The position numbers were made by a program, and so were the translations under genes. Below, in pieces: positions 1 through 7,521 of a stretch of DNA of 11,161 bases. The notes beneath the pieces are model-generated. The model was not told the DNA's origin. It made no database searches and saw nothing but the letters and a program-made list of their open reading frames with translations. How positions within the stretch are numbered: position 1 is the stretch's first letter; the number at the start of each line of letters is the position of its first letter. Origin of the DNA: Peptoniphilus sp034090345 (lineage in GTDB: Bacteria; Bacillota; Clostridia; Tissierellales; Peptoniphilaceae); the NCBI RefSeq assembly GCF_034090345.1, contig NZ_JAXDSS010000074.1, positions 1 to 11,161 on the forward strand, written 5' to 3'.

Positions 1-205
1 TGGAAGAACTGCAGTTTTTGAAATCTTAATATTAACAGATGAGGTGAAAGAAGCAATAGTAAAAGAAGTATCATTAAGAGAATTTAGAGAGTTATGCTCT
101 AAAAATATGGTTTCTTTAAAAGATAGTTTGGAAACAATGGTAGATTGTGGTTTGACTTCTTTAGATGAAGTGTATAAAAATGTTGAATCAGTAGGTGATT
201 TATGA
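1..205 (+). CDS. pilB: Type IV pilus assembly / type II secretion ATPase (PilB/GspE/ComGA family), 3' end only
   Basis: The frame is already open at the left edge (first full codon at base 2) and runs 67 codons to a TGA at 203-205. It begins with GRTAVFEIL, the conserved stretch that follows the zinc-finger region in the C-terminal domain of PilB/GspE ATPases, and continues with helical, charged sequence and the usual late motif GLTSLDEVYKNV. The Walker A and B motifs would lie upstream of the window and cannot be checked. The family powers pilin polymerisation from the cytoplasmic face of the membrane. The stop overlaps the pilC start in an ATGA arrangement, which is the normal PilB-PilC order and supports the call. 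The exact subtype (pilus, competence or secretion) cannot be decided from this tail. Confidence 0.85.
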   Translation, partial: GRTAVFEILILTDEVKEAIVKEVSLREFRELCSKNMVSLKDSLETMVDCGLTSLDEVYKNVESVGDL

Positions 206-1380
206 TTTACAAATATACGGCTTTAGATGGAGATAAAAGATTAACTAACCAAATTGAGGCTGCTAGCTTATCGGAATGTGAAGAAAAATTACTTTCAATG
301 GGTTTGAGAATTATAAAAGTAGAGCCTGTATCTAAACTAAATTTAGATGATTTATTTTCAAAAAAATTTAAAAATGAAGATTTGTATATAATGTTTTATC
401 AGTTATATATTTTGATAAATGCAAAACTCAATGTACCGGATTCAGTTTTGATTTTATCCAATAGCTACGAAAAACAAAAAGCTAAGCATTTAAAGAATGT
501 TTACAAAAATATACTTGGAGGATTTACTTTAGCAGAATCTTTAAACAATGAAAAGGTTTGTCCGAAGTTTGCCGAAAATATGATAAAGATAGGCGAAGAA
601 TCTTCAAGTTTAAGTTTAATATTAAAAGAACTTTCTAATTATTATTTTGAGAAAGAGATATTTAAAAAGAAAATTTATTCGGCACTTACATATCCAATTA
701 TTCTATTTATCTCAACAGTAATAATAAGTAATTTTTTAGTTCTGTATATATTTCCTACATTTACTGAAATATTTTATAGTTCAGGAGTAGAACTGCCTAT
801 AGTAACCAGAATATTAATAAGTTTTTCAAACTTTTTTAGAACAAATTTTTTAATTATAAGCTCTTTATTAATTTTAGTCGGGATAACATTATTTACTTAT
901 TTCAAAACAGAATCTGGAAAGTTTAAATTTGAAAAATTTTTAATAAAATTTAAGCTTTATAGAGTAATTCAAACACATAATTTTATTTCTATGATGAGTT
1001 TTTTGTTAAATTCAAAAGTCATTATGTCAAGTGCATTAGAAATTACAAGAGATTCTATGAGTAATCTACATATGAAAAAAGAAATAGAAAAATCTATAGC
1101 AATGTTATATAGTGGAATTGATTTGTCTGAGTCATTAGAAGAATCTGTATTTTTTGATAGTATATCATTGTCTATATTAAAGGTGGGGGAGCAAGCTTCA
1201 TCGGTAGATAAAGTTATAAAATCTCTAAAAGATTATTATGAGAAGAAATTAGAAATGGATTCAAAGAAGTTTTTGTCATTAATAGAGCCGATCATCATTC
1301 TTATTTTATCTATTTTTGTTGGATTTGTTGTATTGTCTATAGCAATTCCTATGTTCGATGTTGTCAACTATATTGGTTAG
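202..1380 (+). CDS. pilC: Type IV pilus inner-membrane platform protein PilC (GspF/ComGB family)
   Basis: This 392-residue protein is of normal family length (about 350-400). It has an N-terminal region starting MIYKYTALD, which matches the typical PilC opening (a short strand then 'A.d..G'), and two T2SSF repeats, roughly residues 60-185 and 260-385. The end of each repeat shows the family pattern: a KIGEESSSL / KVGEQASSV motif, then an aromatic-rich linker, then a membrane segment. Membrane segments are visible at about 165-188, 216-236 and 363-385. PilC is the membrane platform on which the PilB ATPase acts to insert pilins. The ATG at 202 overlaps the pilB stop (ATGA) and a GTAGGTGA sequence lies just upstream, so translation is probably coupled to pilB. 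I am confident of the family; whether the machine makes a long pilus or a short competence pseudopilus is open. Confidence 0.93.
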   Translation: MIYKYTALDGDKRLTNQIEAASLSECEEKLLSMGLRIIKVEPVSKLNLDDLFSKKFKNEDLYIMFYQLYILINAKLNVPDSVLILSNSYEKQKAKHLKNVYKNILGGFTLAESLNNEKVCPKFAENMIKIGEESSSLSLILKELSNYYFEKEIFKKKIYSALTYPIILFISTVIISNFLVLYIFPTFTEIFYSSGVELPIVTRILISFSNFFRTNFLIISSLLILVGITLFTYFKTESGKFKFEKFLIKFKLYRVIQTHNFISMMSFLLNSKVIMSSALEITRDSMSNLHMKKEIEKSIAMLYSGIDLSESLEESVFFDSISLSILKVGEQASSVDKVIKSLKDYYEKKLEMDSKKFLSLIEPIIILILSIFVGFVVLSIAIPMFDVVNYIG

Positions 1381-1384
1381 GAGG
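1380..1384 (+). promoter_or_regulatory. Strong Shine-Dalgarno sequence of the pilin gene
   Basis: GGAGG sits five bases before the ATG at 1390 and its first G is the last base of the pilC stop codon. The other fully visible pilus gene starts overlap the preceding gene and have weaker sites, so the pilin is probably translated at a higher rate and independently, as expected for the most abundant subunit. Confidence 0.75.
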
Positions 1385-1389
1385 TAGTT

Positions 1390-1764
1390 ATGAAGAATTT
1401 AAAAAAGAAAAAGGGGTTTACATTGGTTGAATTAGTAGTTGTAATAGCCATACTTTTGATTTTAGTGGCAATAGCTATTCCTAGATTTACTAAATCAAAT
1501 CTATCTGCACAAGCAGCAGTACACAATTTAAACGTAAAAGAATTAAAAAATGCTGCAGTAATGTATTCGATTGAAAATCCGGAATCGACTGGAGCAATAA
1601 CTCAAGAAAATTTGACGCCTTATTTTGAAGGCAAGTTTCCTAAACCGGTTAAAGCACTTAAGAAAGACTCATTTAGTGTTTCTATAGATAAAAATGGTAA
1701 TGTTACAGTTACTCCCGGAGAAGTAAAAATAGAAGGAGACCAATTAGTCACAGTAGAAAAATGA
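1390..1764 (+). CDS. pilA: Type IV pilin (class III signal peptide), ComGC/PilA-like
   Basis: The 124-residue product begins with a short basic leader MKNLKKKKG followed by FTLVELVVVIAILLILVAIA. This is a textbook prepilin signal: cleavage is expected after Gly9, the mature protein would begin with N-methyl-Phe, and Glu14 is the conserved Glu5 of mature pilin. The hydrophobic helix covers about residues 10-32. The rest (about 90 residues) is a small soluble domain with no cysteines, so no disulfide-bounded D-region, and an acidic tail that ends GDQLVTVEK. It is the only pilin in the window, lying between pilC and its own processing enzyme. The mature length of 115 residues fits a small Gram-positive pilin or ComGC-like pseudopilin; minor pilins, if any, must be encoded elsewhere. 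The symbol pilA is used by family analogy. Confidence 0.92.
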   Translation: MKNLKKKKGFTLVELVVVIAILLILVAIAIPRFTKSNLSAQAAVHNLNVKELKNAAVMYSIENPESTGAITQENLTPYFEGKFPKPVKALKKDSFSVSIDKNGNVTVTPGEVKIEGDQLVTVEK

Positions 1765-2450
1765 TAGTTATAATATTTATATTAGGAGCTATAGCAGGAT
1801 CGGCTCTAGCTTGTTTCAATTATAGAAGGAATGACATAAAATCTTTTATATTTGGAAAATCTGAATGTGAAAGTTGTCATACAAGAATAAAGCCTTTGGA
1901 AAATATACCTATAGCTTCATTTATTTTATTAAAAGGAAAGTGCTCAAATTGCAATGAAAAAATTGATTTTATAAATTTTTTATATGAAATTATAACACCA
2001 ATTTGTTTTATATTGGCGTACATTAAATATGGTTTAAGCTATAATTTTATAATATTATTATCGCAAATATTACTTTTATTAAGTATTTCATTTACTGATT
2101 TCAAAATGAAAGAAGTATATTCTGTAGATTTATGCATTTTATTTGGAATTAGTTTATTAAATTTGTTTGAAGGAGAAGCAATTGTTTCAATTTTAGTTTC
2201 TTGTGTAATAGGAGGAATATTTTATATATTTACTAGATTTTCGGTTATGGGAGAAGCTGATGTCATATTGGGATTTATAAGTGGTTTTTATGCAAAAACA
2301 TATATGGATGGATTTCTAATCTTTAGAAATAGTTTTATACTTGCTGCAATATATGCTTTAATACTAACTTTTATTTACAAAAAAGATAGAAAATTTGAAT
2401 TGGCATTTTGTCCGTTTATTTCTATGGCAATTTTTACGGTGATTTTATGA
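1761..2450 (+). CDS. pilD: Prepilin peptidase / N-methyltransferase (PilD/ComC, A24 family)
   Basis: This 229-residue polytopic membrane protein cleaves prepilin leaders and N-methylates the new N terminus. The N-terminal cytoplasmic loop carries the two CxxC pairs of the zinc-binding A24_N domain (Cys36/Cys39 and Cys61/Cys64). The two catalytic aspartates of the aspartyl protease are Asp113 in FTDFKMKEV and Asp167 in MGEADVILG. The second motif reads GEAD where the family consensus is GxGD. The opening FILGAIAGSALACFNYRR corresponds to the common GSFLNV..YR motif but lacks its usual Asn. About seven hydrophobic segments can be seen. The ATG at 1761 overlaps the pilin stop (ATGA), so enzyme and substrate are translationally coupled. 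Family assignment is secure. Confidence 0.92.
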   Translation: MIVIIFILGAIAGSALACFNYRRNDIKSFIFGKSECESCHTRIKPLENIPIASFILLKGKCSNCNEKIDFINFLYEIITPICFILAYIKYGLSYNFIILLSQILLLLSISFTDFKMKEVYSVDLCILFGISLLNLFEGEAIVSILVSCVIGGIFYIFTRFSVMGEADVILGFISGFYAKTYMDGFLIFRNSFILAAIYALILTFIYKKDRKFELAFCPFISMAIFTVIL

Positions 2451-3694
2451 ACAAAAACACAATTTTTTTATTTGAAGATTTAAAAATATTTATATTAAAC
2501 AATTTTAGGGATGAGATAGTTTTGTATCCTCAATTGATAGAAAATGGAGAAATATTAGATACTAACTATGTATATTATTTGATGAAGAAAAAAATTGAAA
2601 CTTTAAACATAAAAAATAAAGTTTTATTTTTAGTAAATTCATCTAAGTTTTTAAAATTTGATATAGATGTATCTAATATAAAAAAAGATGAGTATGAGTC
2701 GTATATATATTATGAGCTACAAAAATTAGTGCCTACAGATATGAGTGAATATGATTTTACATATGAATATGATGAAAATTTAGTAAACGTAAGGCTGGTA
2801 GCTAAATCTTTTTTAGATAAATATAAAGATTTAGCAAAAAATTTAAACTTAAAATTAGAAGGAGTATTCTACATAGATGATGTTTTAATTCAAAATAATT
2901 ATATAAATTATTCGTTAAATAGAATAAAAGTTATTCAAAATGGTTTAAAAAAGGAAATGTTCTCAAATGAATTGGCAAAAAAATTTGAAATGTATGATTT
3001 AAGTGGTGAAGATATTTCAAATTTATATCTGAAAAAGTTTGTTGGAATAGATAGTGATATAGTAGAAAAACTTGATGAGTTATTACAAAATCTCAAATAT
3101 GAAAGAATTAATTGGCTTGATAGATTTGCAAGTGAAAAACAATACGTATACTTTGGAGACTTGCCAATAGAGAGTTTATCAAAAAAATATATTTTTAAAA
3201 ATTTAGAGATTGATGATATAAATTTAAAAAATAATTTTATAAAGAGTAAAAATAAAAATAGCGTGAATATATTTTTAATAATTGGAGCATTAATTTTATT
3301 AAATCTATGCATATTTATTTTATTAAATAATAGAGAAAATAAATTAAAAACGGAGTTTTCAAATTCTTTAAAAGAAATAGCTTTAGAAAAAGATAAAAAC
3401 AATACATTAAAAGATGACAGAGAAAGAGATGAAAAAGGGATTGAAGGATACAATAAAAAGTTTGAATCATTAGTTGAGAATTTTGAAAATATAAGTAATA
3501 CTGAAATATTTTTTGAGGAATATAAATTTTTAGAAAATAGAGTTACAATAAAAGGAGCTGCAAATTCTACAGCAGTTTTAGAAGATTTGCTAAAAAAACA
3601 AAAAAATATAAAGCTGATTTCAAGTTCTGTAAGAAATGGATACTTGTATTTTGAAATTGAAGTTGGATTGAGGGATTTAGATGAAGATAGGTAA
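2447..3694 (+). CDS. PilM/PilN-like bitopic pilus assembly protein (GspL-like architecture)
   Basis: I chose the ATG at 2447, which overlaps the pilD stop as ATGA like the neighbouring junctions and gives 415 residues; the same frame is open further upstream, but only with a TTG inside pilD. Residues 1-270 are soluble and weakly PilM-like: the stretch around residues 60-110 (a strand, then KKDEYESYIYYELQKLVPTD, then a Tyr/Asp-rich strand) resembles the PilM segment in which an acidic helix is followed by a Pro and an acidic aromatic motif. One membrane helix lies at about 273-293. After it comes a charged coiled-coil-like stretch (about 296-345) and a small alpha/beta end, as in PilN. In most species PilM and PilN are separate proteins; joined like this they resemble GspL of type II secretion. 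It would link cytoplasmic ATPase and outer pilus parts. No PilO follows. The family call is from architecture and context and needs a profile search. Confidence 0.6.
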   Translation: MNKNTIFLFEDLKIFILNNFRDEIVLYPQLIENGEILDTNYVYYLMKKKIETLNIKNKVLFLVNSSKFLKFDIDVSNIKKDEYESYIYYELQKLVPTDMSEYDFTYEYDENLVNVRLVAKSFLDKYKDLAKNLNLKLEGVFYIDDVLIQNNYINYSLNRIKVIQNGLKKEMFSNELAKKFEMYDLSGEDISNLYLKKFVGIDSDIVEKLDELLQNLKYERINWLDRFASEKQYVYFGDLPIESLSKKYIFKNLEIDDINLKNNFIKSKNKNSVNIFLIIGALILLNLCIFILLNNRENKLKTEFSNSLKEIALEKDKNNTLKDDRERDEKGIEGYNKKFESLVENFENISNTEIFFEEYKFLENRVTIKGAANSTAVLEDLLKKQKNIKLISSSVRNGYLYFEIEVGLRDLDEDR

Positions 3695-4658
3695 GTTAAC
3701 AGATGATGAATTAAAAGAGCATATATTTAAACATATTTCAAATTGTAGAGAAGAAGTTTTAAAAAAATCAGATATAGGGATAGATACAGCAGTTGTAGAT
3801 TTAAAGGACGATTTAGTAGTTCTATCAATAGACCCAATTACCGGAACTAATTGTGGCATAGGTAAGCTATCTGTGAATATATCTTGTAATGATGTTGTGA
3901 CAGAAGGGGCTACCCCAATAGGTATATTATTAAGTGTTCTTGCTCCGCCAAGTTGTGAACTAAAAGATTTAGAAGAAGTTATGATAGAAGCAAGTAATGA
4001 ATGTAAAAAAATTAATATTGACATTATAGGGGGACATACAGAAATAACTGATGCTGTGAATAAGATAATAGTGACATCGGTTGTGGTTGGAAAGTTAAAT
4101 AGAAATTCTGTGCTAAATAAAAAATTAGTTAAAAATGGAGATATAGTTTGTGTATCTAAGTATATAGCAATGGAAGGCACATATATAGTGACAAACGAAA
4201 AGAAGGGTTTATTAAATTTAACTGAAACGGAAATTAAAGAAATAGATGAGATGGGAGAAAGTATTTCTATCGTGAAAGAAGCAATGCTAGCAAAAGAAAA
4301 TAATGTTAAATTTATGCATGACATAACAGAGGGTGGTGTATATGGTGCTCTTTGGGAAAGCAGTGAGTTCTTAAAGAAAAAATTTATTATTGAGAAAGAA
4401 AGAATTCCTTTAAAAAAAGTGAGTAAAAAAATTTGTAGTGAACTTTCTTTAGATCCATACAGGCTTATCTCAAGTGGTTCATTAATTATGGTTTTTGGTG
4501 AAAAGGATTTTGAAAATTTCAAAACAAAATGTGGGTATGAAAATATAAAAGTAACTAACATAGGATATGTCACTGATGGAAGTGGAGTAGAGATAATATC
4601 TAAAGTAAATAAGTTAATAGAAAATACAACAGTGGATGAGCTATACAAGATATTTTAA
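3681..4658 (+). CDS. AIR synthase superfamily protein (HypE/ThiL/SelD/PurM-related), substrate unknown
   Basis: The 325-residue protein has the two-domain layout of the superfamily: an AIRS N domain at about residues 35-145 and an AIRS C domain at about 155-310. Visible hallmarks are GKLTDDEL at the start, GIDTAVV, then DPITG and GIGKLSVNISCNDVVTEGATPIG, the GGHTE signature, DITEGGVYGALWE, and the late SSGSLIMV motif. These enzymes bind ATP and activate a carbonyl or phosphorylate a substrate. The C terminus (DELYKIF) lacks the Cys that HypE uses to carry carbamoyl, so a HypE role in hydrogenase maturation is unlikely, and no hydrogenase gene is nearby. It matches the type usually annotated only as 'AIR synthase family protein' in clostridia. 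Its ATG lies 14 bases inside the previous gene, with GAGGGA just upstream, so it is coupled to the pilus operon; why is unknown. Confidence 0.82.
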   Translation: MKIGKLTDDELKEHIFKHISNCREEVLKKSDIGIDTAVVDLKDDLVVLSIDPITGTNCGIGKLSVNISCNDVVTEGATPIGILLSVLAPPSCELKDLEEVMIEASNECKKINIDIIGGHTEITDAVNKIIVTSVVVGKLNRNSVLNKKLVKNGDIVCVSKYIAMEGTYIVTNEKKGLLNLTETEIKEIDEMGESISIVKEAMLAKENNVKFMHDITEGGVYGALWESSEFLKKKFIIEKERIPLKKVSKKICSELSLDPYRLISSGSLIMVFGEKDFENFKTKCGYENIKVTNIGYVTDGSGVEIISKVNKLIENTTVDELYKIF

Positions 4659-4665
4659 GTAACAT

Positions 4666-4694
4666 TTGAAAAAGTTTTTGATAAGTGGTATAAA
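4666..4694 (+). promoter_or_regulatory. Probable sigma-A promoter of the amidase gene
   Basis: TTGAAA (4666-4671) and TATAAA (4689-4694) are separated by exactly 17 bases, and a TGG at 4686-4688 gives an extended -10. Transcription would start near 4701, shortly before the GGGGG ribosome binding site and the ATG at 4715. No terminator separates the upstream gene, so read-through from the pilus operon may add to expression. Confidence 0.7.
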
Positions 4695-4714
4695 TTATAG
4701 AGTAAGGGGGAATT

Positions 4715-6049
4715 ATGAAATATAAACGAATTATATTATTTGTGTTTATTATTTCTATTTTTATACCGACAAATATTTATGCTAATAATGTACTTAATAT
4801 AAAAATTGATAATAAAAATATGCAAGTAAATAAAGTTAATGTAAAAGTTGATGGAGAAATTTTAAAAGTTGATTATACGGCTTATACTATAGATGGCAGA
4901 ACTTTTGTACCTATAAGAGAGCTTACAGAAAGCTTAGGAGCAAAAGTATCTTGGGATAATAAAACAAATAGTGCTACTATAGAAAATAAAAAGCAGTCTA
5001 TAAAGATGAAGATTGATTCTGATGTAATTTATATAGACAATGTTAAAAATACAATTTCAAAAGATTCTATACCTAAATTTGCAACGTACTCAACTCCTAA
5101 ATACGAGACAAAGACTATGGTACCACTAAGATTTTTATCAGAGACTTTTGGATATTCAGTTTTTTGGGATCAAGAATCTCAGACTGCAATAGTAACTACT
5201 AAAGAAGCTAAACTTATAAGTCAAGAAACGTCTGAATCTAAGACTAATGATAAAAAAGAGATTAAAGTTGATTCTAAAACAAGTGGTAAGGAAAATTCTC
5301 AAAAAAAAGCTGCTGCATTGACTATAAATGATACAAAAAATGGTATAATAGTTAAACCTAAAAAGACAGATGGCTTTAGGTCAGAAAATGAACTCAAACA
5401 AATGAAAGAACTTGACAAGGCAGAACAACTTGTAGAGCCTCAAAAAAAGAGAAATATTTCAAAGACTCTTAAGAAAAAAGGTAAAGTTACAATAGTTTTA
5501 GATGCAGGTCATGGCGGCAAGGATAGTGGCGGACTTAGTAAAGATGGGTACATGGAAAAAGTCCCTACTTTAAAAGTTGCTAAAAGATTATCTGAAAAAT
5601 TAAAAGGTAAAGGCTATGAAGTAATAATGACTAGAGATAGTGATGTCTATATTGAACTTTTGGATAGAGCAGGGATTTCAAATGATTCGGAAGCAGAATT
5701 ATTTTTATCAATTCATTTCAATTGTTCTGTAAATACAGAAGCTAGTGGAGTGGAAACTTTTTATGCTAGTGAAAAAACTGTTGGTATAAAATCTGTTGAG
5801 CAAAAACCTTTTGCTCAAGAAATACAAAAAGCTGTAATATCAGTTACAGGGGCAAAGAGCAGAGGTGCTAAAGATGGTTCGAGTTATTTAGTTTTAAATA
5901 AAACTAACACAGTAGCGGCTCTTGTTGAACTTGGATTTTTATCTAATTTAGAAGAGTTAGATAAAATTAAAGATGATGAATATATAGATAAATTAGTTGA
6001 AGGTGTTTATCAGGGAATAAATAACTATGTAGATAAGTATGTAGAATAA
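4715..6049 (+). CDS. Secreted N-acetylmuramoyl-L-alanine amidase with copper-amine-oxidase-like N-terminal module
   Basis: The 444-residue protein cuts the amide bond between N-acetylmuramic acid and the stem peptide of peptidoglycan. It starts with a signal peptide (KYKR, hydrophobic core, probable cleavage after NIYA at residue 24). Residues about 35-165 form a copper amine oxidase N-like module with its two half-repeats, RTFVPIRELTESLGAKVSWD and TMVPLRFLSETFGYSVFWD; in such proteins this is a wall or surface module, not an oxidase. A Lys/Glu/Ser/Thr-rich linker follows (about 168-255). The Amidase_3 domain covers about 256-443, with zinc ligands His266 (DAGHGG), Glu281 (YMEK) and His334 (SIHFN) and the catalytic Glu405 (ALVELGF) all present, so it should be active. 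It has its own promoter and a GGGGG ribosome binding site. It may serve wall turnover or daughter-cell separation; which one cannot be told from sequence. Confidence 0.93.
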   Translation: MKYKRIILFVFIISIFIPTNIYANNVLNIKIDNKNMQVNKVNVKVDGEILKVDYTAYTIDGRTFVPIRELTESLGAKVSWDNKTNSATIENKKQSIKMKIDSDVIYIDNVKNTISKDSIPKFATYSTPKYETKTMVPLRFLSETFGYSVFWDQESQTAIVTTKEAKLISQETSESKTNDKKEIKVDSKTSGKENSQKKAAALTINDTKNGIIVKPKKTDGFRSENELKQMKELDKAEQLVEPQKKRNISKTLKKKGKVTIVLDAGHGGKDSGGLSKDGYMEKVPTLKVAKRLSEKLKGKGYEVIMTRDSDVYIELLDRAGISNDSEAELFLSIHFNCSVNTEASGVETFYASEKTVGIKSVEQKPFAQEIQKAVISVTGAKSRGAKDGSSYLVLNKTNTVAALVELGFLSNLEELDKIKDDEYIDKLVEGVYQGINNYVDKYVE

Positions 6050-6104
6050 AGAGGTTTTTAACCAACATAAAATTATGGTTAGACCAAGAACTTAAAATTC
6101 TATT

Positions 6105-6133
6105 AAAAGAGGTCATCGACCTCTTTTCTTTTT
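6105..6133 (+). terminator. Intrinsic terminator / possible attenuator between the amidase and rph-rdgB genes
   Basis: A perfect 10-bp stem (AAAAGAGGTC at 6105-6114, GACCTCTTTT at 6118-6127) with a 3-base loop is followed by CTTTTT. The T tract ends one base before the GGAGGG ribosome binding site of the next gene. A copy of AAAGAGGT at 6048-6055, spanning the amidase stop codon, could pair with the right arm instead and prevent terminator formation. A weak TAACCA/TGGTTA hairpin (6059-6081) lies between the two. Confidence 0.75.
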
Positions 6134-6142
6134 GGAGGGAAT

Positions 6143-7453
6143 ATGAGAAAAGACAGAAATAATAATGAAATGAGAAATATAAAAATACAAAACAATTATT
6201 TAAATCATCCAGATGGCTCTGTTTTGATAGAATGTGGAAATACAAAAATTATATGTACAGCAATGATAGAAGATAAAGTACCTTTCTTTTTAAAAGGGAA
6301 AAATACTGGCTGGTTATCAAGTGAATATTCTATGCTGCCCGGCTCAACAGATACAAGAAAAGTTAGAGACTCTTCAAGAGGTAAAATTGACGGAAGAAGT
6401 CAAGAAATACAAAGATTAATCGGGAGAAGCTTAAGACAGGCTATAGACCTTTCAAAAATTGGTGAGAGAACAATATGGATTGATTGCGATGTAATATCTG
6501 CTGATGGGGGAACTAGAACAACTAGCATAAATGGGGCATATGTTGCATTAAAATTAGCAGTGGATAAATATATTGAAAAGGGAATTTTTAAGGAAGACCC
6601 AATTATAAGTAAAATTGCAGCTTTGTCTGTAGGGGTAGTCAATGGAGAAAATCTAGTAGATTTGTGCTATAAAGAAGATTCGAAAGCTGATGTAGATTTA
6701 AACTTAGTAATAAATGATAGATTTGAATTTGTTGAAATTCAAGGTACGGCAGAAGGTATCCCTTTTTCTTTAGATAGATTAAATCAATTATTGGATTTAT
6801 CAAAGGAATCTTTCAATAAAATATTTGAGATTCAAGAAAAAGCAACCAAGAAAGCAAAAAAAATAGTTTTATCGACAGACAATGCACATAAAGTTGAAGA
6901 GATAAACAAAATTCTAGAAGGACTAGATATTCAGATATTAACTAAATCCGAAATTTTAAAATCAAATTTAGAAGTTGAAGAAAACTCCGATACATTGCAA
7001 GGTAATGCACATTTAAAAGCTGTAGAAATGAAAAAATATACGAATTATGCAGTTATAGCAGATGATACAGGACTTTTTGTAGATGAGTTAAATGGAGAAC
7101 CCGGAGTAAAATCAGCGAGGTATAATGAAAAATTTGACCATAATGATACAGAAAATAGAAAACTACTTCTTAAGAATTTAGAAAAAACCAGTAATAGAAA
7201 AGCTAAATTTAAAACAGTCATAGCTTATATTGGTGAAAATAATGAAGAAATCTTTTTTGAAGGAATATGTAAGGGAGATATAACTAAATCAGAAAAAGGT
7301 TATGCAGGATTTGGATATGACAGTATATTTATTCCAAAAGGATATGATAAAACTTTTGCAGAACTTGGAACTGAAGAAAAAAATAAAATAAGTCATAGGT
7401 CAAATGCATTGAAAAAGTTTAGACAATTTATAGAAGATGAAATAAGTAAATAA
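6143..7453 (+). CDS. rph-rdgB: Fused RNase PH - dITP/XTP pyrophosphatase (RdgB/HAM1)
   Basis: This 436-residue protein joins two enzymes. Residues 1-235 are RNase PH, a phosphorolytic 3'-5' exoribonuclease that trims tRNA 3' ends: it starts MRKDRNNNEMR, as the family does, and has SMLPGSTDTR, GRSQEIQRLIGRSLRQAIDL, CDVISADGGTRT and the acidic EDSKADVDLN motif (residues 178-187). Residues 240-436 are RdgB/HAM1, which hydrolyses dITP and XTP to monophosphates: STDNAHKVEEI (from Ser244), ADDTGLFVDELNGEPGVKSAR, GFGYDSIF and ISHRSNAL are all present. Both halves keep their key motifs, so both are likely active. Separate adjacent rph and rdgB genes are common in Firmicutes (gerM-rph-rdgB in Bacillus), and fused forms occur in some lineages. 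The start at 6143 follows GGAGGG at a short distance; the sequence allows only a readthrough or attenuated transcript from upstream. Confidence 0.93.
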   Translation: MRKDRNNNEMRNIKIQNNYLNHPDGSVLIECGNTKIICTAMIEDKVPFFLKGKNTGWLSSEYSMLPGSTDTRKVRDSSRGKIDGRSQEIQRLIGRSLRQAIDLSKIGERTIWIDCDVISADGGTRTTSINGAYVALKLAVDKYIEKGIFKEDPIISKIAALSVGVVNGENLVDLCYKEDSKADVDLNLVINDRFEFVEIQGTAEGIPFSLDRLNQLLDLSKESFNKIFEIQEKATKKAKKIVLSTDNAHKVEEINKILEGLDIQILTKSEILKSNLEVEENSDTLQGNAHLKAVEMKKYTNYAVIADDTGLFVDELNGEPGVKSARYNEKFDHNDTENRKLLLKNLEKTSNRKAKFKTVIAYIGENNEEIFFEGICKGDITKSEKGYAGFGYDSIFIPKGYDKTFAELGTEEKNKISHRSNALKKFRQFIEDEISK

Positions 7454-7521
7454 AGTGGTTCAAGTATAGATTTTCTGTTTGGGATATAAAAAATATTAAC
7501 TATAAAAATTAATTTTACCTG

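Noticed and set aside
2408..2446. A TTG start upstream of the PilM/PilN-like gene, adding 13 residues
   Set aside because: It lies inside pilD; the ATG at 2447 gives an ATGA overlap like the other junctions of the operon and is much more likely.
2935..3453. A 172-codon minus-strand frame opposite the PilM/PilN-like gene
   Set aside because: Low-complexity Phe/Leu/Ser translation, no ribosome binding site or family signs, and it lies antisense to a coupled operon gene.
3677..4648. A 323-codon open frame on the minus strand opposite the AIR-synthase-like gene
   Set aside because: The plus-strand gene has clear superfamily motifs, a ribosome binding site and operon context. The minus frame gives a Ser/Phe/Ile-rich product without motifs, typical of antisense of an AT-rich gene.
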